Source of the DNA: Sphagnum compactum
Taxonomy: Eukaryota; Bryophyta; Sphagnopsida; Sphagnales
Direction of reading: 5' to 3'
Length of the DNA stretch: 64,000 nt
Assembly: GCA_965153455.1 (NCBI GenBank)
Contig: OZ234504.1
Location: 8,122,001-8,186,000 of the forward strand
Part shown: in pieces, positions 1-13,086 of the stretch
Layout of the letters: each line of letters starts with the position of its first letter
Numbering within the stretch: the first letter of the stretch is position 1
Translations under genes and position numbers: made by a program
Notes under the pieces: model-generated
The model's input: only the letters and a program-made list of their open reading frames with translations
The model's database searches: none
What the model was told of the DNA's origin: nothing

Positions 1-3000
1 TGACCTTGAGTTCAATACTGATGCTGCGGTATGCACCTGGATATGTCAGTGCTGGTTGTTGGACCTGCACTAACCAGCACAACAATTGTGTGAGACTTAA
101 AAGGGAAGGAGAAAGAGACAGACAAAACTAGCTGCATATTTTAGTTTCTCAGAAGAAGATCCCAGGGAGAGAAAACCCACCTCGTCAGCAAAGCAGGGTT
201 CATCTTCAGGTATCCCACCCAGGTCTGGCAACCCATCACTTGAGACCCAAAGGACCTGCAGCCAGACAGTAAAGAATTCAAATTTGAAATTGCTTTGAGA
301 CAAGTGTACACTGAGAACGACTACAAAACTCCCTTGTAGAGCAATGCAAATAATCCATGTACAACAAAACAAAACAAACAAGCAGGGAAACTTGCTCCCT
401 TGAAAGCTCCATATTTTCATTGGAAAACAATAGAGGAAAAGTTTACATAAATCTCGTACAACAGATAGACCAACACAAGAAGAGCCAAGACATGTAATTG
501 GACAAAAGAGTAGGACCTGTGAGTGATCACGTAAGGCACGTGCATAAAATGTGTCTGCCGTGAAAAGCAGCCAGTCAGAGTTGAAATTTCCAAGCGGAAC
601 CTGCACATGGGTCCATTTGATAAGAACTGGTTCTTCACAATGATGATCTGTGTCCACAGTTGAAGTGAAATCTTTGAGCATTTGCTCCACTACGTGACCA
701 ATTTCGGATCCAAAAGAATCATATCTGCTCTTAAAACCAACTAGACACCCTGTAAAAATCCTGCTGCAACTTTGTCTAAAGATGCAATACCATACATGTG
801 CATATCGTGACAATGTGATCCTCTCATGTAGCCAGAATGCGCTTGCTGCACATCGCTGCATCGCTACCCTGCCTGCCAGTGGCTGCCACCCAAGTGCCTG
901 TTTCCCCAAAACCCAGCATAAAATTTGTCTTAAAGCATAGCAAATTTCATCACCTCTCCTCTCTTTATCTTATCCCCTCTCCTCTCTTTATCTTATCCCC
1001 TCTCCTCTCTTTGTCTCATCTGCTCTCCTCTCATCTCATCCCCTCACATTCTCCTTAGTCTGGAAGATAAGATCGTGGAAAGACATGAAGCAAGCAAGAG
1101 TGAGCAAGAGTTGGATCAGTTACAATAAGGAAAAAGTTTTGGTGAGTGAGATGATACCAACCTGATACTGGCTATCACGAGCGTTACATGCAATTTCTAC
1201 ACAAGGGAAATCAGACAGGACTGGGACAGTTGCAATGGTAGAACTCAGGCTTGGGCACTCAACCACTGCAATTGTTGGACCCCTATGCTGATCCCTGCAA
1301 ACAGAAAGCCATGCCTGCCATGAGTTGCAAAATATGGAAACTCCACAGTGATCAATTCAATAAAGTACCCACTACATAAAAAACAAAAGCACTTGTTTGG
1401 CTGTCAATTGTTTGACATCCACTGCAAAGAATGGATCTTGAGATTTCACCGGTACTCATTCAGTGTTCTTTGTAGGAGCCTTCCAGCATCTGCATTGTTG
1501 ACAGCATACTCAACCTGTTCAAGAAAACAAAGCCAGGGATGAATCAGCCAGTGCATTGCACATTCATGTCATTTGCAGATTTTTCTCAGCTCAGAAATTC
1601 AGACCCAGTGACAAAGATTGAAATGGTTCCCTATGGCACTGGTCTCAATAGAATGTGCCAACAGAACCCATAATTGTGAAGGCTGTTACTAGCATGGTTT
1701 GACGCCATGGAACTGCTGCAAAGTAAAGCAGCTTACTTTGCAAGAAACTTCAGAATTGTCTGCTTTGGGTTGATCTTGGCTGCGGACAGCATTCTGGAAC
1801 TGGCGCTCCAACTGGGCTGCAGCAATTTCACGGTTATTGAAAGGGTTCACCACCACAACCAATGTCTTTGTTGCTGCTGGCATATAAAGAGCATAGATTC
1901 CTCTGTTGTCCATTGAGCTGCAACCCGAGTTTTGTTCCACTATGTCAGGAAGTTTCATAGAGGGCAGTGGGAACACCTTTCAAAAATCTGACGTAAAACA
2001 TTTTTGCTAAGTTCCATTCTGACAAAAGAAAAAAAGGCAAAAACTCTAGAGGGAGATGAGACTCAGGTTTATTATTGCACAATGGGCTTCAAAGTCCTGG
2101 GAGATCAACAGCATCAACACTAGAGAAACCCAATAAAATCCAAGGAAGAAAAGTAGTTTCTGCAAACACAAGACACCAGACTCTATAAACATGATGAAGC
2201 TACAATGGAAGCAACCTGTGGTAAAGAAAGAAAAAAGAGAGGTTGTCGATGAGATATGGACACTCTGTGGTCGTCTTCATGCGAAGGTCATTTAGAGACC
2301 ATCCCTGTTTTATGGTCCTATTCCGAGCTTTTGGATCCACCATGCACACACAGCCTAGCTGCAGTAATGCATGCAACGCTAGTGGGAGCTTTGTCTCATA
2401 TACACCCTGTTCCCATCCAAGTCCAACACAAGAAGTTGTTGAATTACAAGCAGAACAAAGATAGGGAACACCTCACACATGCATGCACGCATGCACACAC
2501 GCACACATATCTGGCTTTCTTGGCTAGCAAGGTGTGGAGAAGTGTCACCAGGAACATACTTCAACTTCAGGATCTGCTAGATGTGCAGCCAACATTCGAC
2601 CTGCATCCTTGAACTGCTTCTCATCTATCACCACCTGCACAAGCCAAGTTCCCACCATCTGTTCAGTATGACTCTCTCTCTCTCTCGCTGAGCTTTTCAG
2701 AGACCTCTGAATCTGATATCCTGCTCATCAGACTGAAATCAATGCTTTACAGATGTTGTAATTGGCATAGTAATTTACTCATCTCCTGCTTCAAAGACTC
2801 AGTCTCTGCCATTCAGGAGCAAAGATACCATCATGGGTCAGAGGTCAATCTCCCAACCCTGGCTCATCAAAATGAAGTCAGTGCCTTTTGAGTCCAAGAA
2901 CAGGATTACAACCACACAGTGCAACAGACCTCAATAAGATTGAAGGATTGCCGTCCATGGGGCAGCACACGATTGACTTGTGCACCTGGGTACTCCTCAG

Positions 3001-4891
3001 TGTTGGGTGCCCGTGTGTTGAGATAAAACACACGTGGCACTTGTACAGGTACCTTATACATGTTGCCATCAGACAGCACCCAGGCTGAGAATTCCCCAGG
3101 CCTCTGGGAAGGAGCCAAATGCAAGATCTGCCAAGGGTAAACCCAATAAATGCAATGAGATTCCCATCTCCAAAGATACAAGCTTACAGAAAACACATAC
3201 ATCCTCAGATTTCATGATCCAGGTCCCTGTTGATAGCTTCCAGGAGAAACTTCAAATCACTCCTGCATGGCACCAGACATTTTCCACACAGCTCATATTT
3301 GCAGAAACTGCTCACACACCTGCCAATGGGAGTGAGTGAGTGCAGCTTCTCGGTTTCTGAAAAAAGCTCCAAGACCAGCCTGTGCCTGTCTCCCAACTTT
3401 CCTTGACAAAAATGTCCCAGATGTCCCCTCTTGATGCCCACCACTGTCTTCTTGTTCAAAATTTTGTCTGTGAAAACACACCCAATTCAAAAGTTAACCC
3501 CAATTTGATTCATGTAGAAAAGCAGTAGGAATCTTTGAGCTGCAGAGTCTAATAGAGGCAACATTCTTCCTACGATCATAACTAAATGTGTCCTGCTTCA
3601 CATCCTTAAAAAAGCTTCTGAGTTTCTCTGTCAATCCAATCTCATCAACCAAGCAGGTAAGATGCTAGAGAAATCCTGGGATATGAAATAGACAAACTGC
3701 AGGTGGAACTACATAGAGAAAATGTGATAGAAAACTAGCACCCAGTTATAGCAAAGTACATGCACACCTGGAACGCTTTCTATTCTCTCGTATTTCCTTC
3801 CACTTTCTTTTCTTATGCTCCAGCCATGCCGAGTAATCCGCATTCCTGTCTGGTGTTCTGACTTTAGTGGTTTTTTGTGGTTGTGGTTGAATAGCCATGC
3901 CGCTTTCAGAATTGGGTGCAGTAGGAAATCTCACTTCCTTGTTAGTCTCAAATGTGTGGATCATGGGTCTGGGGCCTCCACCCAAACTATTGACCTTGGT
4001 GCCAACCATATCCTCGACATCTCCTGCAAGCTCACTTTCCAAATGTTGGTTATGAACTGGCAGCACCTTTGGCCCAAACATGTCTTTCAAGCTCCGTTGC
4101 TGATACTTGTCATCTTTCTCTCGAATCTTCTTCCACAGCCATTCTGGATGAGGAACCCTTGGAACTGGATTGACCACCTACAATTCGTGATTGAGAAAGA
4201 TATAGCTGATCAGGTCTTCTTCAGAAATCTTGAGAGCTGAGTTCCTTATGATGAAGATTGGTTGCTAAAGAGTGAATCCATCTGGGGAAAAAAAAGAGGG
4301 CATTATAGTATGGAAAAAGAATCTGTAATTTCTTTTACCTTTTGCATGGCTGCAGGAATTGTAATAATCTTTTGGATAGCAGAGCTGAGACGCTGGCGAT
4401 AGTAACCCCAATCCACAATCGAGCGAACTGCCACATCTGCAGAACACTTGCACCATTTCCGTACATATGTCCTCATGACATCTGCAACCCGAAAAGCATA
4501 CACTTTGCATCAGCAACTTGCTTGAAACAAAGAAAAGAATGCCATATTTTCTGTACTGGATTTTTTTGCTTTCGTCTCCAACCCTCTGAGACACTATACT
4601 GTATACCAGCTTTTCTGGGAGCACAAGATACTGAAGTCTTGTGTGTGTGTCTTCTGTGAACCCATTTTCCAATTATTAGCTTCTCCTTCATCTGGTCCTG
4701 TGCATCTTGCAGGTTCCCTTGTACATGTTATACTGATTCCAGCCTTTTGAGGACAAAGAATATGATCCAGATTCTAACTGTGAAGATCCCATTGCAGTAT
4801 GTGATTGTCTCTGTGAGGTAGTGATGACTGATGTACCAGGATCAGTCTCAAAGATTGCCACTGGAATTGCACGCTCACTTACAGGTGCACC
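1..4891 (-). other. POLE (POL2A-like): POLE exons 27-40: thumb end, linker and start of inactive C-terminal half
   Basis: Exons in gene order: 4725-4891, 4339-4471, 3768-4177, 3320-3401, 2930-3127, 2560-2634, 2216-2406, 1704-1917, 1450-1514, 1162-1294, 796-897, 517-600, 181-255, 1-64. Landmarks are [15 protein letters not shown] (exon 29), [12 protein letters not shown] (exon 31), [10 protein letters not shown] (exon 33), [11 protein letters not shown] (exon 37), ARALRDHSQ (exon 38) and [14 protein letters not shown] (exon 39), all in the order known for Pol epsilon. Less certain points: exon 27 may end at 4734 and exon 28 may end at 4481, and exon 34 needs a weak donor (GTCAAA), because the stronger GTAACA site 16 bases further on would create a stop. 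Exon 27 carries about 35 Ser/Gln-rich residues that I do not remember from the Arabidopsis protein. Confidence 0.88.
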
Positions 4892-7800
4892 CTGCAAAAT
4901 GCAACAATTCACACACAATAAATCACAGCATCTAGCTTGCAATTCCAACAGACCACATTTTGAAATTAGCTCCCCTGTCCTCACTTTTTGCCAGAAATGG
5001 GTTCAGCACAAGACTTCTTGCATTTTTGCAAGACTGTCCTGTGAATAGATTCAGATGAACCAACCACTAGAACCGAAAGAGAATGACAATGGGTATATGG
5101 AAAATGAATAAAGAAGACCTCACAAACATCAGTAATTGCATCAACAGGGGGACACGCATCTGTCAGGGATAGGCAGCAGGGGTGGAACTCCAAATGGTCA
5201 AGCAAGAAGGTGTGTGGCAAAAGGGAAAAACCTGTGGGTCTCGAGCAACAACGTAGCGGCAGCTTAGCCCTTTGTCCTTCACCATCTCATCCCCGAGGAA
5301 GTCGGCCAAACGACGAGCCGTTGTGGTTGCGCAGGATTTCCTTTCACCATAGTCTTCTAAGGACTTGCTCATGGTGCTTGATTCCGAGATATAGTCCAGG
5401 AGCTCTCCATCTGCAATGTCTATACCTTGGTTCTGTAACACATTGTCAGACGCTTGAAAGCTTTACAACTTCCTATTCAGTTTATACCTTACAATAATGG
5501 CCGCATTCACAAAGGAGGCAGTTGTTTTGGGTTTGTGATAGGGACTCACCTCGAGCAAGTCCAGCCACCGATCAGCAACAGCAGCAACAGCAGCATAGCA
5601 CTCCTCCAGAGTTTCTCCTTGAAGAAAATTTTCAAACACCTCAGCCTATAAACAACAAACAGTGGACATCCTCAATCACTCACCACAAGACTCCCAGAAA
5701 ACGCTCTTTCCTGATGACTCAAACCAGACACATTTGGTGAGGGACTTAAACTGCAGTTGAACAAGGTAATACTGACCTGAATCTTCAATGAGATGCTACA
5801 TTTGCTCTCTTCTAATCTTCATCCTGACCATGTTTGGAATCCTCCAAATAGAAGTCAGGAGGTACCAAGATAATCAATCAAGAGAGAGAGAGAGAGTCAG
5901 TTCACCTGAAACACTTTGATCAGCTTGAGCTCTCCACGCCGTTTGATTTCAAAGCCTTTCAGCTCAGCCAGGGTACCATCATCATTGAACACAGCATAAC
6001 GCTTCTTAAGAAGCACCCCTTCTTCTTTTGACGCTGGTAAAATCATAGCCTGCAGTGTGAGACAACCCAGTTGCTGCAAATTGCTCAAAACTGATTTCTT
6101 CATCAACCAAGACAAACATAGAGAATCACTTCAAGGATTGGACTCTGCTACAAATTTCACTGATTTGAGTTTGTGAAATCAAACCCACCCAATGAGAATA
6201 CAAATATTTTGTAAACTTCTTTTAAACAATCCTGATAGGTTTGTATTTCAATGTGTGGTATCAGCAAGGTTTTGTACCTCTGACCACAGACAGACAGAGC
6301 CAAAAAAAATAAATAAATCTGATAAAAGTAGCTGAGCAGAAACAACCCACCTTGTAAGGCCCATCAACCTCAAACTCAATAGAACACTCACTAGTAGTCT
6401 CATACGTTCGCTGCAAGTTGTCCACCAGCGTCTATAGAACCACACCCTTACAGTGTCATCAAAAGCCATACATGGAGGGTTAAGCTTCACAACTGCTGTC
6501 ATGGGCATTTCTTGTCCTCCACCCATGGACCGGTTTTTTGCTATGTGAAAACAGCTTGTAATCCACACAGATAAGGGCGTAAAACGGCTTGTAACCCACA
6601 CAGAGAGGGACATATAACAGCTTGTAATCCACACACAGGGACGACCAAAAAGATACCTGGTATTGGTCATTGGTGTTTTTCAGAGCAACATCGACATTAA
6701 GCATCACACATGGGTACGAGATTGTGATCTTTTTCTTCACATCCCTGGCACAATTTCAAACAAGTACATAGTTGTAAGCCAATGGTAAGTGGTAACAGGT
6801 TTGTGCTTCTGGGAGAATTGTCATCTTTCAAAGACATTTCACTGACCAGTCTGGATTTGCACATGGGTACTACGAGAAGGTGCCCTGGTGGGGAGAAAAA
6901 CTTTGAAACAGACCTTCTGGAAAACTCCAAAGAATTATCAAGGTGGAATATATAGTACAATGTTCAAATAAGCAAGCAAGAAAGCAGGGCACCATAGTTT
7001 GTACTTGGTCTTGAAAGTAAAGCTTTCAGGAAACGATGCCGGCAAAGCACACCAGATTCCATCTGTGTCAAGTTCAAGAGGCTTCCCAATCTGCTCAACT
7101 AGAATGCGAGCATTCTGTATGATCTTTGCACCTGTGTAGGTCACCACTCCTGCCATCTCCATGGAGTACCAACGGGCACCCCTGCAAAGCAAAAGCTTTG
7201 GATTTTTAAGTCAGTTGAATTAGATGCACAACAATGTTGTCAGATTTGTCTGCTTGCATATACAAGAACACAGAAGAGAAAAACACAAGCAGGAAAAATC
7301 AAATCCTTTACAAAGAAAAAATACACACAAAGAGTTTCCAACAGCTTCTGCCACCAGGGTCATCAAGCATGGCAGGTGCAAAAAGCTAGATATAAACTCT
7401 CCTGAGGTTCCTGGTCCATGAACAGTCTCATTCTTGTGTGAAGATGTGAAGGATTGACGAGGTGTCCAAGAAGCTTACTTGCGCATAACATATCCATAGA
7501 ATGAGTTGAGAATGCACTTATGTGCCAACTGCAATGAGTCATAGAGTACCACCATATCCTGCCAGGAACAATTGAGAAATAAATTAGAAGAATATGTCCA
7601 TGTTCCTTCTGTTCACTTCTTAGTCATGCCTTCCATTCCTTCACTCATTTGCATTCTCTTTCATGATCCCTTTTGTGCAAAAACCCATTGCAATTGTCTG
7701 AAGCATCATTATTCCTACCTGAGCTTCTTGGACCTTAATTGGATTGCCACCGGCCTTGGCATCTGAGAGCTTTCCCTTCCACACCTTATTGAGTCCTTTA

Positions 7801-10800
7801 TACTCATACCGTCGATCTCGGAAACTGCAATACCATGGTAGAAAGACCACCCACCCCCACAGAAAAACTCTGAGAGTTTATAGCAGGTGATGATATCCCA
7901 AGCCCCAAAACTCAAGATACTATTCAAAGTGCTGATGAGGTCTGTATAGATGTAATGTAACTTGAAGAAGGAGTCTGGAGAGGGGGAAAATTAATAATAA
8001 TAATGATTCCCTTGTTGACACTCAACCGCCAGTGACCAATAGCATCAAAATAGAGCATGTTGTTGATGTGTGTCTTCACAATAACTATGAAAGATAAAAG
8101 GAGGCATGAAAAAAAAACCAATTACTCACCTCCGAACAGTGTCCACATAGAACGGATTCTCACGCATGCATATGCTAGCTGTCCGAATATCTGTGGTTGG
8201 TTTATCCAGCACACGCTTGTATACCTGTTGTCACTTGACTCTCAGTCCTTGGATTGAAAACCATAGTTATGAAAACATTCACAGAGAAATCTTCACAACA
8301 ACGATTTGAAGATAACATGACAATGAAGTGCAGTCATGAAACGGTACAAACAAAATTTAAACCGATGTGTCAACCCAAACTCAGGAAGGGAGGGAGAGAA
8401 TTGCAAAGAGAAGACGGGTGGAAAAAGAAAACCTTCTGACAGTACTTCTTTAACCGGTCTTTAAGCTTTGCTTGCTGCTCATCCTTGGGAAGGTCTCGGA
8501 AAAATCGAGGTAATCCTCCCTCACTACTGGGATGGAACTGTTCAGACTCAATTTGGTTCTTCAGGTGGTTATATTCACTGTCATCACTTCCACTTCCTCT
8601 GGTTAATGCAACAGAAATCATACACAGATTCTGGAAGCCATTGGGGCACCAGTTTTCCTTCAGTCAAATCACAGGTGTGTGTGACCCAAAACCTGTGACC
8701 CAAAGAAAATGAAAAGCCAGGGATGGGGGTTGACCTGCGTTTAGCTGAATAGGTTTCCCCTCTCCAAACCCATTCCATTTGCCGAAGGCAGGTCTTTCCA
8801 GGCCGATTGAAGTCGCATGCCGCACAGACATCGTCAGTCACAATAGAAGGAGGCTGCCAACCAACCAGTCAGCAATTTCACAATGTAAGTCCTTTAAGAA
8901 GATTTACTTGGCTTAAACATTGGACTCTGCATCTGTCAGGTTTCAAGACAAGCATGGCTACATGCATAACCCAGGGCAGTTAGAGGAAAGGGGATCCAGA
9001 CACACCTGAAGGCGGTTGGTGAGAATGATATTTGGATACATGGCAGCAACATCCAAGTGATAAATAACTGGCTTCTCTTCTCTATTGGGTGCATCACGCA
9101 GGATCTCAAGCTGACACAGAAATTGTTAGCCAACATTCACTCAGTCAGCAAATCACTGGAAGGAACGAGAAAAAAAGGATAAAATACTATTGCTAAACAA
9201 CATCTGATCCAATGCACCCAAGTTATGGTTAGCAAGATTAAAACTTTTTTTCTTTTCACTGTTGGCAAGAACAAAACATGTTTGACTATGTAAAGGAAAG
9301 AGAACAAGAAAGAGAGCAGCAAAGGAACTACTTTGTGCTTGATTTCTTCTTTGACATCATCATAGTTGGTCACTGAGTCGAGCCCCATTTTGCCCTCCTC
9401 AACAATCGCATAATGCAGATCACGATCTAGGTGATCTATGAGTTGCTGCAACCATCAGTGAGATGGGGTTCAATCACTTTTAAGCATAGATTCACAAGCC
9501 ACTGCTGGTAAACACAGCAGTGCACTTCAACAGCACTAACCCAACAGAAAGAACCAAGTTGTCAAGAAAACCAAACACACACCAGCAGTACCATGCTTCA
9601 CTTTGATGTAAATGATGTGCACTCTGGCTCATGAAGACAGCCCTACCCAAGTTTCCACCATTACTGGAGAAAGGAAATTGTACCTGATAAGCTTCAGGCA
9701 CAAGGCGAAAGCGTGTCGGCAGATCCGAGCGAAAGACACCACTCTCCAAGCACTCCACATGGCCTCCGATGTAGGTTTCACTTTCGAGAACTCGCCCATT
9801 GTAGACCTTGTCTTGTTCAGACTTGTACTTATTGGGACATATGATGTTCCCTTTATACGCCTGGAAAAACACTGATTATCAGGCTGGGTGTACCTGGAAG
9901 AGATCTGAATGCACTCTCCTGTCCTGCTCTCTTCGCAGACTTTGTGATCAATTTTTTCCCAAGTACAACAGGTTATCCTCCCACCAGCTCTTTAGAGCTA
10001 CTGGTGATGCTCTAGAACATGTGTGTTTGTGTAGTGGGTTGTCCTTTTCCTCTTCCTTAGCAAGTGAACATGGATGGATTTCCATCCATAAGAGCATCAA
10101 ATCAGAGTCTGTATGACAAAACTGCAACAAATGCATTACACATGCACTGGGAAGTGGGTGATTGAGAAGAGAGCTTCTTAAGGAAGTGCAAGAAAGACGG
10201 ATGCTAACTGAGAAGAATCAAAACACTCACTTGAACTGTTAGTAGCATCTCGCAGAGTGTCCCTGATCCCTTTCGCAGAACTTCATCTGGCCGCATTGGG
10301 ATGATTGTGGCTAAAGAAAAGATGAACGGGTGTACATATGTCATGTATAGATAGTAGGTCGACACAGCATCGGACACAGAATAGGAGGCCATTGTCTGTA
10401 CCCAGCAAGTTCAAAGGTCATTGGAAGAAGATGGACCAGATGGACCACAACATTATGCATGGAAGCCGCAGTTCTCTCCCTCACTCTCTTCCCACTTTCC
10501 CCTTTGTTTCCTACAAGCTGGCTGCAGACCTTTGGGAACAAAACTTAGTATAACAGCAGTTATGCTTCATACCCTCCTCACATGGAAAGAAAAAAGTGGT
10601 GATCATGGAGCAGCAGCCACTATTCAAGACTGGAGGAACTGACAACAGTATGTAGAGAATCATGAATTGTGGAGAAACCTGAGGTTCTTCAACAGCTTTG
10701 CGAACCATGTCTTCAGGATTGACCTCCAAAGGGTCATAGCCCAACTTAGCCTTAGTAACTGCCTGTCATGCACATTGCCAGAATGACTGATATGAGAACT

Positions 10801-13050
10801 ATAACTTCGTTATATTGACAACCCAACCAACCATGCAGGAAGATTGAACAACAGAAAGGACCCTTGTGGAACATACAGACAAACAATCCTGAAGATTTTG
10901 TGAATCCCATGTAAGAGTGGAATGGAAAAAGAGAGAGAGCGTACCTTGAGGCCTTGGCTCCCCTGTGGCAGATAACTGTCACGTTTCACCCATGCGAAAC
11001 AATCCAAATGGCAAGCAAACCTACTTAAGCATTCCCCCTGCTGAGCATCACACCGGAAGCCTATCTCCTGTTTGTCAAAAAGCCAAAGTGTAAGGTTCAC
11101 AACAACAAGCAGTCACTGCCTTTTTTCTGGAGCAAGAATCACCAAAACCAAATGCTAGTGGCAGTTTGATGTGACATGGAATGATGAATCCCAACTTTCA
11201 ACTCTGATTAGAGAAAGCAGGATTCATTCTCTGATTGATTCTTTTGGTGTGGTTTGTTCACAAATCAAACTGCTTCCCCCAATTCTCCTTCTAGGCAAAA
11301 GCCACACTGTGAAGATCAAAGCAAAGAAAAGGGTGGTTGCTCACATCATGCATTCTCATCCCATGATGAAGGGCACGTTGCTCAATGAAAGGCCAATCAA
11401 AAAAGTCACCATTGTAGGTGACATATATACCCGGCTTCACTTCTCGCATGTGTGAAAACCAGCTCACAAGGAGTTCCTTCTGCCAGACAAAACATTGGAC
11501 CTTCAAACTTACTGAAGTCATATGTGGAACTTCGCAGTTTTGGTTCTCGTCCATGAATTAAAAAATTACATTTATGATCCTTATATGTCAACTGGGTAGT
11601 TTCTACGCTATACTGTTCCAAACATAATCAAACCAATGCCTCTATCGACACCCATCTTGGGCAGTGATTGCAAAGCTCATCACCTCCTGTGTAACATTGG
11701 TGACTTTGAAGTGGCCTTCGAATTCGGGCTTAGGTGTGTACTCCAGGTCTTCAATGTCCTGACCTACACACTACATCCACAACCAACCCCTCATGAGAAA
11801 TTGAGTCTTCCCTTGAGGGGGGGCAGGTGAAATTGATCGTGATTTGCAATCAAAGTTCCATGCAGCTGTTTCTAACATCACATTTTGTTTCTCAAAATAA
11901 GAGACCAAGAAGCCTGATCACATCACACACAGCTCTTCAAGAGAGATCTTTGGTCAGAGAGTGAGTGAGTGAGTGAAGGAGTGAGTTGGGCTAACCTCTC
12001 GGTTGATAATGAGGTAACCCTGACCATCAATCATATACGAAATCATCATTACACTGTCGTAAGATGCATCTGGGAACTTGAGAGGAAGCTTGGTGGTCTC
12101 AATGTCAAAGGCACACACTCGCACCTCTGCACGTTGCAGCAGATCTGTTCTTCTTTCCAGTCTTGTTTGGGAGGCCTCCATGCTCACCATATACCACAAA
12201 CCACATCTGATATCTGTTGAGCAGCAGCATCATGTACACAGTTCAGAAAATTGGACCCATCTCCAAACTCAACCCTCTCTATGGTTGCTTGTTTATCCAG
12301 CCAGCCCTTTTCTACAGCAAAACTGCTTTGTCAGATAGAAAGAAACTCAGGAAACATACGTGCAGCAGCACCAACCATTGTCAATAGCAAAGCGCACATG
12401 ATATGGTACATCATACTCGCGCATCTCCAGCATGAAGTCAACATAGTCCTGGATCTTTCCTGTAGCTTGCTTGGTGCTGCACACTCCAACCAGAGAACAT
12501 AAGACACTATTATCATACATATATTTTACAAAGTAACAAGCAAATTATGCAACAAAAGGGTTTGTTTTGCAACCTCCCTCTGGTACCAAAAGTGAAGAAA
12601 AGGGGTTGTTCATCTCTCTTTCTCTAACCTCGTCATGCCTTGAAGCAGGGACTCATAGGCTTGGGCTGCATCCAGTTTGGCCCGATTCCTATCCACAATT
12701 GGCAGTAGCTCACTCTTCACATTCATGAGCTCCTGGACTGTGTTGAAGCTGACCTTCAAGTAGGAGCGCTGCAGGCCTGAGAGATGATTTTTCTGCAAGA
12801 GATGGGAGGAGGACAAAAACCCCATTGCCAGAAAGACACAGTTTTGAGAAAGAGTGGCAGTGGACACCCAAAACAAATAAAAACCACTAAATGAATGTAA
12901 TCAAAATAGAAGAACCAGGAATGAGGAGGACACAACCCACCAATCCCAGATCTTCCTTGCTGACCACTTGAATGTTTGCAATCTGACCCTCATAGCGTCG
13001 CCGTAGGTATGCATCAACCTCCAGCTCTGTGTTCTCCTATCATATACCAT

Positions 13051-13086
<36 letters not shown>

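Noticed and set aside
97-909. Long minus-strand open frame of 270 codons taken as one protein
   Set aside because: It reads through introns: its recognisable parts are POLE exons at 181-255, 517-600 and 796-897, two of them in a different frame from the whole.
6657-6744. POLE exon 22 donor GTATCTTTT as a second U12 intron
   Set aside because: One mismatch to the U12 donor and no branch-like motif before the acceptor at 6431; an ordinary U2 intron explains it.
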